64,000 nt of DNA from Weeksellaceae bacterium (lineage in GTDB: Bacteria > Bacteroidota > Bacteroidia > Flavobacteriales > Weeksellaceae). The stretch spans positions 1 through 64,000 of the forward strand of contig JAIBEX010000021.1 of assembly GCA_019459455.1 (NCBI GenBank). Reading direction: 5' to 3'. The translations under genes were made by a program, and so were the position numbers. How positions within the stretch are numbered: position 1 is the stretch's first letter; each line of letters begins with the position of its first letter. Below the pieces are notes generated by a model, which was given only the letters and a program-made list of their open reading frames with translations, was not told where the DNA came from and did no database searches. This document shows positions 42,825 through 51,931 of the stretch, piece by piece.

Positions 42825-44267
42825 TTATTTCTTCGGAATCTCAGCCAGGATATTCTTCAGGAAGCCCCAAAATTTCTGGGCCGATGGAATGTTGGCCCTT
42901 TCGTCCGGCGAGTGTGCCCCGCGAATCGTAGGGCCGAAACTTACCATTTCCATCTGCGGGTAATTGGCACCGATGATGCCACATTCCAGCCCTGCGTGGC
43001 AGGCGACTACCGCAGGCTTTGCACCGAAGTCCTTTTCATAGATTTTCTCCATCAGTTTCACGATTTCAGAACCGGGTTTTGGTTTCCAGCCGGGATAGGA
43101 ACCGCTGAACTCCACCTTCATACCCGCAAGTTCAAATACCGATTTAAGCTGTTCCGCCACGGCATATTTTGTAGATTCCACAGAAGAACGGGAAAGGTTC
43201 AGGATTTTCAGTTCGCCTTCCTTCAGTTCCACGCGTGCGATATTGTTGGAGGATTCCACGAGGTCGGCAACGTCCGGACTCATGCGGTAAACACCATTGT
43301 GTGCAGCCTTCAGGGCCATAATGACTTTTTTGGAATCTTCCCGAGAGAGGCCCAGATCAGGGGATGTATAATTTTCAATGGCAATGGAAAGGTCTTTCTC
43401 TATGCCGGCAAATTCTTCCAGGATCGCAGCCTTCAGACTTACCGAATTTTCAATGAATTCCAGGGCATTCCTTACCGAAAAGACGGCAGTGGCTTCCCTT
43501 GGAATAGCGTTGCGGAGCCCGCCTGCATCTATGGAGATGAGCTGGATGTTCTCAATGTCAACGCCGGAGTAAAGCAAACGGCCCAGGATTACATTTGCAT
43601 TTCCAAAACCTTTGTGGATGTCCATTCCGGAATGGCCGCCCTGGAGCCCCTTTATGGAGATCATGACGATCTGTCCGGCAGGTTTCACGAGTTCATATTT
43701 TTGGGTGGCGGTTACGTCTATTCCGCCTGCACAGCCAATGTCGATCTCATCATCTTCCTCGGTATCCAAATTGAGCAGGATATCGCCATGCAATGTGCCG
43801 GGTTTCAGGCCCATGGCACCAGTCATTCCGGTTTCTTCGTCAATGGTGAACAGTGCTTCCAGATTAGGGTGTGGAATATCGGAACTTTCCAGAATGGACA
43901 TGATGGCGGCAACGCCTATGCCATTGTCGGCACCCAGGGTGGTTCCTTTCGCCTTCAGCCAGTCGCCTTCCACTTCCATTTGGATACCCTGATTGTCAAA
44001 ATCAAAATTAATGTCGGAGTTTTTCTGGTGCACCATGTCGAGGTGTGACTGGAGTACCACCGTCTTACGGTCTTCCATACCGGGAGTTGCCGGTTTTTTT
44101 ATGATCACATTACCAACTTCGTCCACCGTGGTATCCAGACCGAGTTTCTCGCCAAAATTCTTCATGAATTCGATTACGCGTTCTTCTTTTTTGGAGGGTC
44201 TCGGAACAGCGTTCAGTGCTGCGAAATTTTTCCAGATGGGTTGGGGTTCTAATCGTGTGAGGTCCAT
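42825..44267 (-). CDS. pepD: Cytosolic beta-alanyl-/Xaa-histidine dipeptidase
   Basis: PepD is a di-zinc M20-family dipeptidase that hydrolyses Xaa-His dipeptides such as carnosine. In 480 residues the metal motifs are SHLDMVH (74-80, H75 and D77), GADNGIG with D114, and DEETG (143-147), where the glutamate is the catalytic base. A C-terminal CHAGLECG stretch holds a further ligand histidine. The ATG at 44267 is used, not the in-frame one at 44288, because the TAnnTTTG promoter element ends at 44286 and the upstream ATG would lie before the transcription start. Confidence 0.93.
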   Translation of the reverse strand: MDLTRLEPQPIWKNFAALNAVPRPSKKEERVIEFMKNFGEKLGLDTTVDEVGNVIIKKPATPGMEDRKTVVLQSHLDMVHQKNSDINFDFDNQGIQMEVEGDWLKAKGTTLGADNGIGVAAIMSILESSDIPHPNLEALFTIDEETGMTGAMGLKPGTLHGDILLNLDTEEDDEIDIGCAGGIDVTATQKYELVKPAGQIVMISIKGLQGGHSGMDIHKGFGNANVILGRLLYSGVDIENIQLISIDAGGLRNAIPREATAVFSVRNALEFIENSVSLKAAILEEFAGIEKDLSIAIENYTSPDLGLSREDSKKVIMALKAAHNGVYRMSPDVADLVESSNNIARVELKEGELKILNLSRSSVESTKYAVAEQLKSVFELAGMKVEFSGSYPGWKPKPGSEIVKLMEKIYEKDFGAKPAVVACHAGLECGIIGANYPQMEMVSFGPTIRGAHSPDERANIPSAQKFWGFLKNILAEIPKK

Positions 44268-44285
44268 AACGTTTTTTATTTTGAT

Positions 44286-44293
44286 CAAATTTA
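44286..44293 (-). promoter_or_regulatory. -7 element of pepD, deciding its start
   Basis: TAAATTTG on the minus strand fits TAnnTTTG and ends 18 bases before the ATG at 44267. Confidence 0.6.
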
Positions 44294-44301
44294 AGAATAA
44301 T

Positions 44302-44329
44302 AAAACGCTCCCGGAATTTCCGGAAGCGT
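44302..44329 (-). terminator. Terminator of the lipoprotein gene, next to the pepD promoter
   Basis: ACGCT-CCCGGAA and TTCCGG-AAGCGT pair with one mismatch. On the minus strand TTTTATTATT follows. It ends 9 bases from the pepD -7 element. Confidence 0.65.
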
Positions 44330-44352
44330 GAATCTTTCATTTTAGGAATTTT

Positions 44353-44859
44353 TTAACAGCCGCATTCCCCGTAAACAGGAGTGGTGATCTTCTCACCGCT
44401 TTTTTTGTCTACCACGGTCATTTGACCCCGGAACATCATGGTTTCGTCCAGCTCGCTTAATTTTTTGCCAGTCATACTGACTTTGTACTCAGCATTTTCA
44501 ATTGTTTTGCTGAAGTTGGAAGGGTCAAAATCGCCTTCATCCATCTGGATTTTAATCATTTTCCCGTTCATTTTGAGGTAGGCACTGTTTCCGTAGTCAT
44601 CCACATAAAGATAGCGTTCCTTTTCATAGTTCTCCCTGTTTTCGGCAAAGTAGCAGGAGCATCCTTCTACTTCCGGCGGCATGGCGAAGGTTTCAAGAAC
44701 AGGAGCACCGGCAATGGCGGAATCAGCTACTTCAGCGGTGTCCCGAACAGCTGTTGTGCTGTCTGCAATCTTATTTTCGGAGATGACCACGTTTTCTTTC
44801 TTACAGGACTGCAGCACCAGGAGCATCAGGGCAGCGAACAGGGTGGTATATTTTATCAT
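44353..44859 (-). CDS. Putative lipoprotein of unknown function
   Basis: The 168-residue product starts with a hydrophobic signal ending in the lipobox LQSC (lipidated Cys at residue 19). An Asp/Ala/Thr-rich linker of about 40 residues follows, then a compact C-terminal domain. Two cysteine pairs, CSC near residue 67-69 and CGC at the very end, could form disulfides. I recognise no family. It follows the LURP-one-like gene by 17 bases on the same strand, so the two are likely cotranscribed. Confidence 0.7.
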   Translation of the reverse strand: MIKYTTLFAALMLLVLQSCKKENVVISENKIADSTTAVRDTAEVADSAIAGAPVLETFAMPPEVEGCSCYFAENRENYEKERYLYVDDYGNSAYLKMNGKMIKIQMDEGDFDPSNFSKTIENAEYKVSMTGKKLSELDETMMFRGQMTVVDKKSGEKITTPVYGECGC

Positions 44860-44876
44860 CTTAATTTTTATTTATT

Positions 44877-45482
44877 TTAGCCGCGTTCCCTTTCGAGGAG
44901 GACCATCATCAGAAAACTGAGGACGATCAGTGATTCATCTTCATCTGCAATGTCTACAAGGCGGTCAAGCTGGAATTTACGTCCGAAGAGTGACGGCATT
45001 TTTTTGAGTCTGAAATATTCTTTTCCTGCGGTGTCCTTTACAGTGTACGACGGGTTCAGAAAATAGCCGGACAGCATTCCGACCAGCGGGATTTCACCAA
45101 TGATCCCGTCCAGAACTTTAATCCATCCGTTATCTTCGTTGATTTGATATTTTGAGGTTCCGTTTCCGTCAGCGATATCGTACTGGGATTTCCACAAAGA
45201 GCGCATACCTCTTCTGGAGAGGTTTCCGAAGTTTTGTCCGCTCTGCAGGTCGGTCATGGCATAGGAGGCATTAAAATCAATCCACTGGTTTGCTTTAATC
45301 CTGAAGAGTTCCTTGGTCCTGCTTTCATCAGTAAACACAACGACATCTTCTTTCAGTTTGAACATTTTCTGACGTACGTAGGCGACATAGTTGCCGTTAC
45401 GGTCCGTAATATTGAAATCGCCGGACAAGGTGGTGATCTTAAAGGTAAAATCCAGCGGATAATTTAGGTTTTTAAGTACCAT
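44877..45482 (-). CDS. LURP-one/YxjI-like (tubby-fold) protein
   Basis: The 201-residue soluble protein shows the Tubby-C-like/LURP-one-related pattern. Paired strands ITDRNGNYVAYVRQKMFKL and a following hairpin (LKEDVVVFTD) precede a second half with SYTVKDTAGKEYFRLKK and a final hydrophobic helix LIVLSFLMMVLLE. Related proteins (plant LURP1, bacterial YxjI, phospholipid scramblases) may bind membranes or phosphoinositides; bacterial roles are unknown. It has a perfect TAnnTTTG promoter element and is divergent from recR. Confidence 0.72.
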   Translation of the reverse strand: MVLKNLNYPLDFTFKITTLSGDFNITDRNGNYVAYVRQKMFKLKEDVVVFTDESRTKELFRIKANQWIDFNASYAMTDLQSGQNFGNLSRRGMRSLWKSQYDIADGNGTSKYQINEDNGWIKVLDGIIGEIPLVGMLSGYFLNPSYTVKDTAGKEYFRLKKMPSLFGRKFQLDRLVDIADEDESLIVLSFLMMVLLERERG

Positions 45483-45498
45483 AAACGGTTATTTTTCC

Positions 45499-45506
45499 CA
45501 AAGATA
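45499..45506 (-). promoter_or_regulatory. -7 element of the LURP-one-like gene
   Basis: TATCTTTG on the minus strand, a perfect TAnnTTTG, ends 16 bases before the ATG at 45482. Confidence 0.6.
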
Positions 45507-45545
45507 ATAAAACAGGGTAAACTTGCACCTTGAGGGATTAAATTT

Positions 45546-45553
45546 TATTTTTG
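45546..45553 (+). promoter_or_regulatory. -7 element abutting the recR start codon
   Basis: TATTTTTG fits TAnnTTTG with exactly 4 bases between its G and the ATG at 45558. A TTG at 45523-45525 with a 20-base spacer is a good -33 element. Confidence 0.6.
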
Positions 45554-45557
45554 TGGA

Positions 45558-46169
45558 ATGGATTATCCGAGTAAAGTTTTGGCAAAGGCAGTGGAAGAGA
45601 TTTCGGGCCTACCCGGAATTGGAAAAAAGTCTGCGCTTAGGCTGGCTTTACACCTGCTGAAACAGCCGGAAAGTCAGGCCATCGCCCTGGGTGATTCCCT
45701 GAAAAAACTCGTCACCGACATTAAATACTGTCGGGAGTGCCATAATTTTTCGGATGCTGAAATCTGTGAGATATGTTCCAATCCGAAAAGAAGTGAAGAA
45801 ATTCTTTGTGTGGTAGAGGATGTGCGCGATGTCATGGCCATAGAAAATACCGGAAAGTTCCGTGGCAGGTATCTGGTTTTAGGCGGCAAGATATCACCAA
45901 TGGAAGGGATCGGACCCAATCAGTTGAATATTTCAGCTATTGAACGAAAGCTGGAAGGCGGTTCGGTTCGCGAGTTGATTTTTGCGCTTAGTGCCACCAT
46001 GGAAGGCGACACCACGGCTTACTATATTTACAAGAAATTCAAAGGTTTCAGCGTTAATTTTTCCACAATCGCGCGTGGAATTTCCGTTGGCGATGAGCTG
46101 GAATATGCGGATGAGATCTCCCTTGGACGTTCCATACAGAACCGTGTGCCATACGACGAAAAGGATTAG
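45558..46169 (+). CDS. recR: Recombination mediator protein RecR
   Basis: RecR loads RecA with RecO/RecF during gap repair. The 203-residue length is standard. It has an N-terminal helix-hairpin-helix ([18 protein letters not shown], about 17-34), a four-cysteine zinc finger (C58, C61, C70, C73) and a Toprim domain (about 78-175) beginning [14 protein letters not shown]. The promoter element ends 4 bases before the ATG, so the mRNA is probably leaderless. Two glycosyltransferase genes follow in the same direction. Confidence 0.97.
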   Translation: MDYPSKVLAKAVEEISGLPGIGKKSALRLALHLLKQPESQAIALGDSLKKLVTDIKYCRECHNFSDAEICEICSNPKRSEEILCVVEDVRDVMAIENTGKFRGRYLVLGGKISPMEGIGPNQLNISAIERKLEGGSVRELIFALSATMEGDTTAYYIYKKFKGFSVNFSTIARGISVGDELEYADEISLGRSIQNRVPYDEKD

Positions 46170-46210
46170 CCCGATACCCATTATTTTTAGAAGGATATTC
46201 GTACATTAAC

Positions 46211-47020
46211 ATGATGATTTCCGTAATAATTCCCATGTACAACGCAGAAGCCAGCATTGAAAAATGTCTGGATTCGGTGAAAGCGCAAACCTACGGCGGG
46301 GATTTCGAAATTTTAATTACCAACGACGGCTCTACGGACCAGAGTGCTGAGGTGGTTACGCGTTATATTGCGGAAAATCCCGACCTGAACATCACCATTA
46401 TTCATCAGCGGAATCAGGGTGTTTCAAAAGCCCGAAATGAGGGTCTTAAAATATCCACCGGAGAATTCATCGCCCTACTTGATGCCGATGATGTGTGGAT
46501 GCCGGAGAAAACAGAAAGACAAATGGCTTTTTTGCAGAATCCTGATTACGAAATCGATTTCCTTTCCTGCCGAAGTATAAAGCAACGCATATTTTTCCCG
46601 TACATTGCTAAGAGTGACAACCTGTCCCTTATCACCTTTAGAAAACTCATGCTCCGTAATGGTGTGCAGTCACCCACGGTGCTGTTCAAACGGAAGGTTT
46701 TGGACAATACCGGGTTCTTCGATGCCCGACAACGGTATGCGGAAGACCTGAATTACTGGCTTAAAGTTTCACTGAATAATAAAATGTATATTTTGGGGGA
46801 AGAACTGGTGGTGGCAGGAGACGGTAAAAGAAGTTTTGGAGTATGCGGGCTGTCTGCAGATTTGAAACGTATGGAGATAGGCTTTCAGAAAAACCTGCGC
46901 GAGATGCTCAGCCTGAAAAGGATCAGTGCGGTGGAGTACGTTTTATATCTTGTCTTTTATAAATCGAAGTATGGGATAAGACTCATGCGTAATGCCTTCT
47001 TAAGGATGTTGGGCAGGTAA
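46211..47020 (+). CDS. Family 2 glycosyltransferase
   Basis: A 269-residue GT-A fold enzyme beginning ISVIIPMYNAEASIEKCLDSV. The nucleotide-sugar motif NDGSTDQS and the metal-binding ALLDADDVWMPEK (D-x-D) follow, with the acceptor-side EDLNYWLK stretch. The C-terminal 60 residues are helical and basic, suited to membrane association. Donor and acceptor sugars cannot be predicted. It lies 41 bases after recR and 31 before a second GT2 gene, so the pair probably contributes to a surface glycan or glycolipid. Confidence 0.9.
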   Translation: MMISVIIPMYNAEASIEKCLDSVKAQTYGGDFEILITNDGSTDQSAEVVTRYIAENPDLNITIIHQRNQGVSKARNEGLKISTGEFIALLDADDVWMPEKTERQMAFLQNPDYEIDFLSCRSIKQRIFFPYIAKSDNLSLITFRKLMLRNGVQSPTVLFKRKVLDNTGFFDARQRYAEDLNYWLKVSLNNKMYILGEELVVAGDGKRSFGVCGLSADLKRMEIGFQKNLREMLSLKRISAVEYVLYLVFYKSKYGIRLMRNAFLRMLGR

Positions 47021-47051
47021 AAAGCTGCCGGTAGGAATCAAGTACATTATT

Positions 47052-47888
47052 ATGAAATTATCAGTTATCATTGTCAATTATAATGTCACCCATTTACTGC
47101 GGAGATGCCTGTTCTCTATAAAGAAGTACGTCCGGGATCTGGATTATGAGGTGATCGTGATTGATAATGCGTCCCCCGATTCATCCTGGAAAGGCTTAAA
47201 GACCGAATTCCCGGAGACGAGGTTTATCGCGTCGGAAAGTAATGGAGGATTTTCCAGTGCAAACAACAAAGCGGTTAAGGAAGCACAGGGTGAATATATC
47301 CTGCTGCTTAATCCCGATACCGAACTGGAAGGATTCTATATGAAGGAAATCGTGGACTTTGCTGATGCGCAAAAGGATTTTGGTTGTCTGGGTGTCAGTA
47401 TGCATGATGCGGGCGGCAAGTTTTTGCCAGAAAGTAAAAGGGATGTTCCGAACATGGTCAATTCATTTGAGAAACTGTACACCAACATCCGCAAAAAGAA
47501 TTCAAGATCCTATTACCGGAATGATGTAGCAGAAGATGAAATTGCCGAAGTTGAAGTTGTTACAGGTGCATTTCTGCTGATGAAAAGGGAAGTTTACCTC
47601 GAAATTGGAGGCCTGGATGAAAAGTATTTTATGTATGGCGAGGATATTGACCTCTGTTATACGCTTCTCCGGAAAGGATACCGCAACTGGTATTACGGAA
47701 AATATGCCATCCTGCACCACAAGGGGCAGAGCACGGTGAAAGACCTCGAATATCTGCGGATATTTTACAGCGCGATGTACATCTTCATCGATAAATATTA
47801 CCGGAAACAACATCCTATGCAATATGCTGTACTCCGTGTTGGCTTGAAACTGCGTTACACCCTGGAAACGATAAGGCTTAGAAAATAA
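47052..47888 (+). CDS. Family 2 glycosyltransferase, rhamnosyltransferase-like
   Basis: The 278-residue protein starts KLSVIIVNYNVTHLLRRCL, with IDNASPDSSW, the donor-site LLNPDTEL (D-x-D equivalent) and the WbbL/RfbF-type YGEDIDLCYTLLRKGYRNWY. C-terminal helices are basic and amphipathic. This subfamily often transfers deoxysugars to O-antigen or cell-wall linkers. It forms a likely operon with the preceding GT2 gene and recR. It is followed by a bidirectional terminator shared with secG. Confidence 0.9.
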   Translation: MKLSVIIVNYNVTHLLRRCLFSIKKYVRDLDYEVIVIDNASPDSSWKGLKTEFPETRFIASESNGGFSSANNKAVKEAQGEYILLLNPDTELEGFYMKEIVDFADAQKDFGCLGVSMHDAGGKFLPESKRDVPNMVNSFEKLYTNIRKKNSRSYYRNDVAEDEIAEVEVVTGAFLLMKREVYLEIGGLDEKYFMYGEDIDLCYTLLRKGYRNWYYGKYAILHHKGQSTVKDLEYLRIFYSAMYIFIDKYYRKQHPMQYAVLRVGLKLRYTLETIRLRK

Positions 47889-47920
47889 AAAGCGGCTCAG
47901 GATAACTGAACCGCTTTTTT
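47888..47920. terminator. Bidirectional terminator between the glycosyltransferase and secG genes
   Basis: AAAAGCGG-TCAG and CTGA-CCGCTTTTTT pair around GATAA. A- and T-runs flank the stem, serving both convergent genes. Confidence 0.85.
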
Positions 47921-47940
47921 TATGTTTTGAATTGTTCTTC

Positions 47941-48309
47941 TTAATTTCCTGCCGGAGCCGGGGTCTGTACTGGTGTTTGTACCGGTGCTGTACCACTGTT
48001 TGTGGCTGGAGCATTCTGCGCCGGAGCTTCCGTTTGTACCGGAGCCTGGGCCGGGACAGTACCAGCAGTTTTCGGCTTTGCGGTCAGGATTACACTTAGC
48101 ATACAAATGACCACGATGGTGATTCCTAGGGTCCAGGTTGCTTTTTCCATGAAGTCGTTGGTTCTCTGTACACCGAACTGTGCGGAAGATGCACCGCCAA
48201 ATGTAGAGGAAAGGCCGCCACCTTTAGGATTTTGCGCCATGATGATAATCACCAGAAGAACACATGCAATCATGATCAGAACCATGAATAATGTAAATAT
48301 CGTACCCAT
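47941..48309 (-). CDS. secG: Preprotein translocase subunit SecG
   Basis: SecG assists the SecYE channel. The 122-residue protein has two transmembrane helices (about 4-24 and 58-77) linked by the family loop AQNPKGGGLSSTFGG. The flavobacterial form carries an extra C-terminal tail of about 45 residues, rich in Pro, Ala, Gln and Thr with a repeated PVQT/PAQ motif, predicted to be disordered. It has a TAnnTTTG promoter element and shares a bidirectional terminator with the glycosyltransferase operon. Confidence 0.95.
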   Translation of the reverse strand: MGTIFTLFMVLIMIACVLLVIIIMAQNPKGGGLSSTFGGASSAQFGVQRTNDFMEKATWTLGITIVVICMLSVILTAKPKTAGTVPAQAPVQTEAPAQNAPATNSGTAPVQTPVQTPAPAGN

Positions 48310-48334
48310 TGTATTATAACAGTTTTAGAGTTGG

Positions 48335-48342
48335 CAAATTTA
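48335..48342 (-). promoter_or_regulatory. -7 element of secG
   Basis: TAAATTTG on the minus strand fits TAnnTTTG and ends 25 bases before the secG ATG. Confidence 0.6.
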
Positions 48343-48404
48343 ACTTTTTTTTACTGAACCGCAAAATAACTTCCGGTATTTGTGGGCGCAGTTTAGCGAT
48401 AATG

Positions 48405-48434
48405 CAAAAAACGGCAGCTTACGCCACCGTTTTC
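48405..48434 (-). terminator. Terminator of the M16 peptidase operon
   Basis: AAAACGG and CCGTTTT pair around a 12-base partly paired loop. On the minus strand the stem is followed by TTTTTTGC, just upstream of secG. Confidence 0.75.
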
Positions 48435-48453
48435 GCAGTATCAGTTTTGCATC

Positions 48454-50487
48454 TTATTTAAAATCAGCGGCAGTAGCCTGGTTGATTTGGTAAGAATTTA
48501 CCGTAAAATCAATATCCATTCCTGCCATGTTCTGGCTGAATTTGTAAGGCATCTTAACTCCGGCTACCTCTTTGTAATCGGAATAGGAGGTTGGGATGCT
48601 CTGTCCTCCCTGCACCTTCACTTCGCCTGTTTTCAGGCCTGTTTTTGTACTGTAGTAATAGGTTGCATTTTTCCCTTTCACTACGTAGGAATCCTCGCCA
48701 TTGTATTTTTCAACACCTCCAACGGTGTAATTTGCAGATTTTGCAAAGGTAAGTTCCGGAAACAGTTCAGTCTCCAGCGCCATTTCAGCTGCGGCTTCTG
48801 CAGGCAAAGGCATTTTCTGCCCCTGTGCTTCCATATATCCCGTTTTCCCGTCAAAAACGATTTTCTGAACGGTATTTCCCATCATCTTTACATCCATGAA
48901 GGTCTTAGCACCTTTTCCCTGAATGAGTTTAAGGTTCAGGTCCATTCCCTGCACTTTGGCAGCTGCATCCGTGGTAATGAAATTTACCTTCTGCACATTG
49001 CTTAAACCGCCAATGGCTGCAATATATTTCTCCGCAACCGAAGCCGCTGTTATGCTGGCGTCCACTTTCTGCGCGGTAGGTTTTGCAACAGGATTGGCCT
49101 GACTGTCGTAATATTTTACAGGATACCCCATTTTTTCCAGACTTTCGGAGATTTCCGAAGCCTTACCGGCGATGAAAATGCGCGATTTATTTGGGAATAT
49201 GGTAGCCTTCACCGCGTTTGAAACATCAGCAGCAGTAACCCTGTCAATCGATTTCAGGTAATTGGTATAAAAATCTGCAGGAAGATTCTGTGTTTTTGTA
49301 TTTACAGCAAATCTTGCAATGGTTTCCGGTCTTTCCAGTGAACGGATGAAGTCCCCTTTAAGTTTTGCCTTGGCGTTTGCCAATTCTTCAGGAGTGATAT
49401 TGGAAATGGCGTTCAGTTCATTCATGAATTCCTTTACCGCTTTGTCCGTCACCTCATTCCTCACACTGGATTCTGCCGAGAAACTCGGGGAATACTTGCT
49501 GGTGGAAAGTGAAGAATAGGCACCGTAAGTAAATGCATTTTTCTCTCTAAGGTTCATGAAAAGTCTTGCTTCACCTCCGCCTCCAAGGATATAGTTTGCA
49601 ATCGCTGTAGCAAAATATTTAGGATCGTTGGTTTTTACATCATGCAGGTTACCCACGCTTATAACCGACTGTACCGCGGTCGGAACATCAACGATGTCGA
49701 TTTCGGTTACCGGAACATTAGCTGCAGGCTCCAATGCCGCATATTTCGTATTGGATTTTTTCCAGTTGCTGAAGTTTTTCTCAACCAGTTTTTTAACATC
49801 GTTAAATTTCACATCACCAACAACCACCAGATAGGCATTGTCCGGGGCGTAATGTTTGTTGAAGGTATTCTGTACATCGGCCAGCGTAACTGCTTTAATT
49901 GAAGCCTCGGTTTCAAATTCACCTCTGGAGGTGTTCTTTCCGTAGGTCACTGCGTTGGAGACCCTTGCTGCAATTGCATCTGCACTTTTTTCCTCGGCTT
50001 TAAGCCCTTCAATCATCCGTTCTTTGGATTTCTCTACTTCGGCTGCTGAAAATTTAGGATTGATGATTGCATCGGACATCATGCCCAGGATTTCCGGGAA
50101 ATATTTTGAAAGTGAGTTTGCGAACGCTCCACCCGAAGAGAAATTCAGGCTTGCACCCAGATAATCCACCCTCTTGTTGAATGCTTCCTTACTCATTTTC
50201 GCAGTTCCCTCTCCAATCTGGTCCGCCATAATCTGGCTTACTCCCGCAACATTTCCTTCATAATAAGGAGGTCTGTCCATGGATAAGGTAGCATTTACAC
50301 GGGGAAGTTTGTTATTCTCTACCACCATTACAGTAAGTCCGTTCTTCAGTGTGAACGTCTTGGGCTGGCTGATGTTGATGGTAGGGGTTGGTCCCGCAAC
50401 CGGCATTTTATTGATGTCGATCTTTTGAGCAGACACCATTCCCGAAATCAGGAACGCCACCGCAATATATTTAAAGTTGAATTTCAT
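48454..50487 (-). CDS. M16-family peptidase subunit without HxxEH, with C-terminal LolA-like domain
   Basis: The 677-residue secreted protein (signal peptide cleaved near MVSAQ) has two pitrilysin-type domains (about 40-450). Where active M16 enzymes have HxxEH, this reads DQIGEG, so it should be non-catalytic. It retains the acceptor GGGGEARLFMNLRE loop. From about 490 on is an extra beta-rich domain resembling LolA-type lipoprotein carriers (VAEKYIAAIGG ... SYSDYKEVAGVKMPYKF). It follows a catalytic M16 gene by 51 bases and should form a heterodimer with it. The ATG at 50487 is used because it starts the signal peptide. Confidence 0.9.
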   Translation of the reverse strand: MKFNFKYIAVAFLISGMVSAQKIDINKMPVAGPTPTINISQPKTFTLKNGLTVMVVENNKLPRVNATLSMDRPPYYEGNVAGVSQIMADQIGEGTAKMSKEAFNKRVDYLGASLNFSSGGAFANSLSKYFPEILGMMSDAIINPKFSAAEVEKSKERMIEGLKAEEKSADAIAARVSNAVTYGKNTSRGEFETEASIKAVTLADVQNTFNKHYAPDNAYLVVVGDVKFNDVKKLVEKNFSNWKKSNTKYAALEPAANVPVTEIDIVDVPTAVQSVISVGNLHDVKTNDPKYFATAIANYILGGGGEARLFMNLREKNAFTYGAYSSLSTSKYSPSFSAESSVRNEVTDKAVKEFMNELNAISNITPEELANAKAKLKGDFIRSLERPETIARFAVNTKTQNLPADFYTNYLKSIDRVTAADVSNAVKATIFPNKSRIFIAGKASEISESLEKMGYPVKYYDSQANPVAKPTAQKVDASITAASVAEKYIAAIGGLSNVQKVNFITTDAAAKVQGMDLNLKLIQGKGAKTFMDVKMMGNTVQKIVFDGKTGYMEAQGQKMPLPAEAAAEMALETELFPELTFAKSANYTVGGVEKYNGEDSYVVKGKNATYYYSTKTGLKTGEVKVQGGQSIPTSYSDYKEVAGVKMPYKFSQNMAGMDIDFTVNSYQINQATAADFK

Positions 50488-50538
50488 ACGTAAATTTTTA
50501 ATTTTAAAAGTTTGATTTCCCTGTTTGAACCGCAAAGA

Positions 50539-51852
50539 TTACTTCTTTTCAGGAACATAGTTAATGACCACCCTTTGGTTTGGACTCAGGTATTTCTTGG
50601 CTGCATTCATGATATCCTGGCGGGTAATGCCGCGGTAAATGTCAATTTCCTTGTTGATCAGGTTCGTGTCCCCCATCAGCATGTAATTTGTAGCCAAAGA
50701 GCCCGCAATTCCCTGGATTGAAGAATTGGAATTCACGAAGTTGTTTTCAAACTGGTTCTGAAGCTTCTGGAAATCTTCTTCAGAAATCAAACCGGTCTGC
50801 ATTTTTCTGATTTCCGCATCGATGTCATTCTGCAGGACATCTTTGGAAGTAGCTCCCATTGGGATTGCAAAGAAACCGAACATACCGTAATCTTCAAGAC
50901 CCTGACTGAAGGCCTGAACCTGAAGTGCTTTTTTCTCTTCATCAACAAGTTTCTTGTAGAGTACGGAAGATTTCCCGGCGCTCAGATATGCTGATACCAT
51001 GTTGAGGATGTAGGCGTCACGCTCTTTTGAACCTGGGGTTCTGTAAGCAAAAACATACGCGGGGAGCTGGATGTTCTTATCCGTAACCGTTACTTCTTTC
51101 TGGGTGGTGATAGGGTCTTCCTTTGCAAAATTCTTAGGATATACCGTTCCCTTAGGGATGCTTCCGTAATATTCCTGAATCCACTTCTTGGTCTGCTCAG
51201 GCTTTATATCACCCGCAACTACCAGTACCGCATTGTTCGGTACGTAATATTTCTTGTAAAAATTCTGAAATTCTTCCAGTTTTGCAGCGTTTAAATCCTC
51301 CATGGATCCAATGGTTGTCCACCGGTAAGGGTGTTTGGAAAAAAGATTGGTCTGCATTGCAGTCCCAATATTACCGTAAGGCTGGTTGTCCATGCGCAAA
51401 CGCTTTTCTTCCTTAACTACTTCCCTTTGTGTATCTACGCCAATCTGGTTCACGATCCCGCTTCTCATCCTCTCAGCTTCCATCCAAAGTCCCAACTGTT
51501 CGTTGTTGGAAGGGAAGGTTTCGTAGTAATAGGTCCGGTCGTTTGTGGTGTTTGCGTTGTTTGCCCCTCCGTTGGAAGAAACTACTTTAAACCATTCTCC
51601 ACGTTTGATATTTGCAGTTCCTTCAAAAAGAAGGTGTTCAAAAAAGTGTGCAAAGCCGGATCTTCCCGGATCTTCATCCTTGGCGCCAACATGGTACATT
51701 ACGCCTGTGGTAACTACAGGAGCAGTATTATCCTGGTGCAGAATTACGTGCATTCCATTGGGTAGCTTGTACTCTTCGAATTTGATTTGCTGTGCATTAA
51801 GCATCATGCTTACAAAAGCAACTGCAGCAGCAGAAAGTATTCTTTTTTTCAT
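50539..51852 (-). CDS. M16-family zinc metallopeptidase, catalytic subunit
   Basis: The 437-residue periplasmic protein starts with a signal peptide (about 1-20). It carries the inverted zinc motif HFFEH (69-73) with the distal glutamate in REVVKEEKR (about 148-149). A second, non-catalytic M16 domain follows. With the 677-residue partner downstream it forms the classic two-gene M16 pair whose proteins assemble into a heterodimer that degrades short peptides. Substrates are unknown. The two genes form an operon ending at a strong terminator. Confidence 0.93.
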   Translation of the reverse strand: MKKRILSAAAVAFVSMMLNAQQIKFEEYKLPNGMHVILHQDNTAPVVTTGVMYHVGAKDEDPGRSGFAHFFEHLLFEGTANIKRGEWFKVVSSNGGANNANTTNDRTYYYETFPSNNEQLGLWMEAERMRSGIVNQIGVDTQREVVKEEKRLRMDNQPYGNIGTAMQTNLFSKHPYRWTTIGSMEDLNAAKLEEFQNFYKKYYVPNNAVLVVAGDIKPEQTKKWIQEYYGSIPKGTVYPKNFAKEDPITTQKEVTVTDKNIQLPAYVFAYRTPGSKERDAYILNMVSAYLSAGKSSVLYKKLVDEEKKALQVQAFSQGLEDYGMFGFFAIPMGATSKDVLQNDIDAEIRKMQTGLISEEDFQKLQNQFENNFVNSNSSIQGIAGSLATNYMLMGDTNLINKEIDIYRGITRQDIMNAAKKYLSPNQRVVINYVPEKK

Positions 51853-51931
51853 GAAAATAATATATTTATGTAATTAGTAATAAAACTGATTTAAAAGTTA
51901 CACCGGATTCCGGATGAGTTCTAACAAAAAC

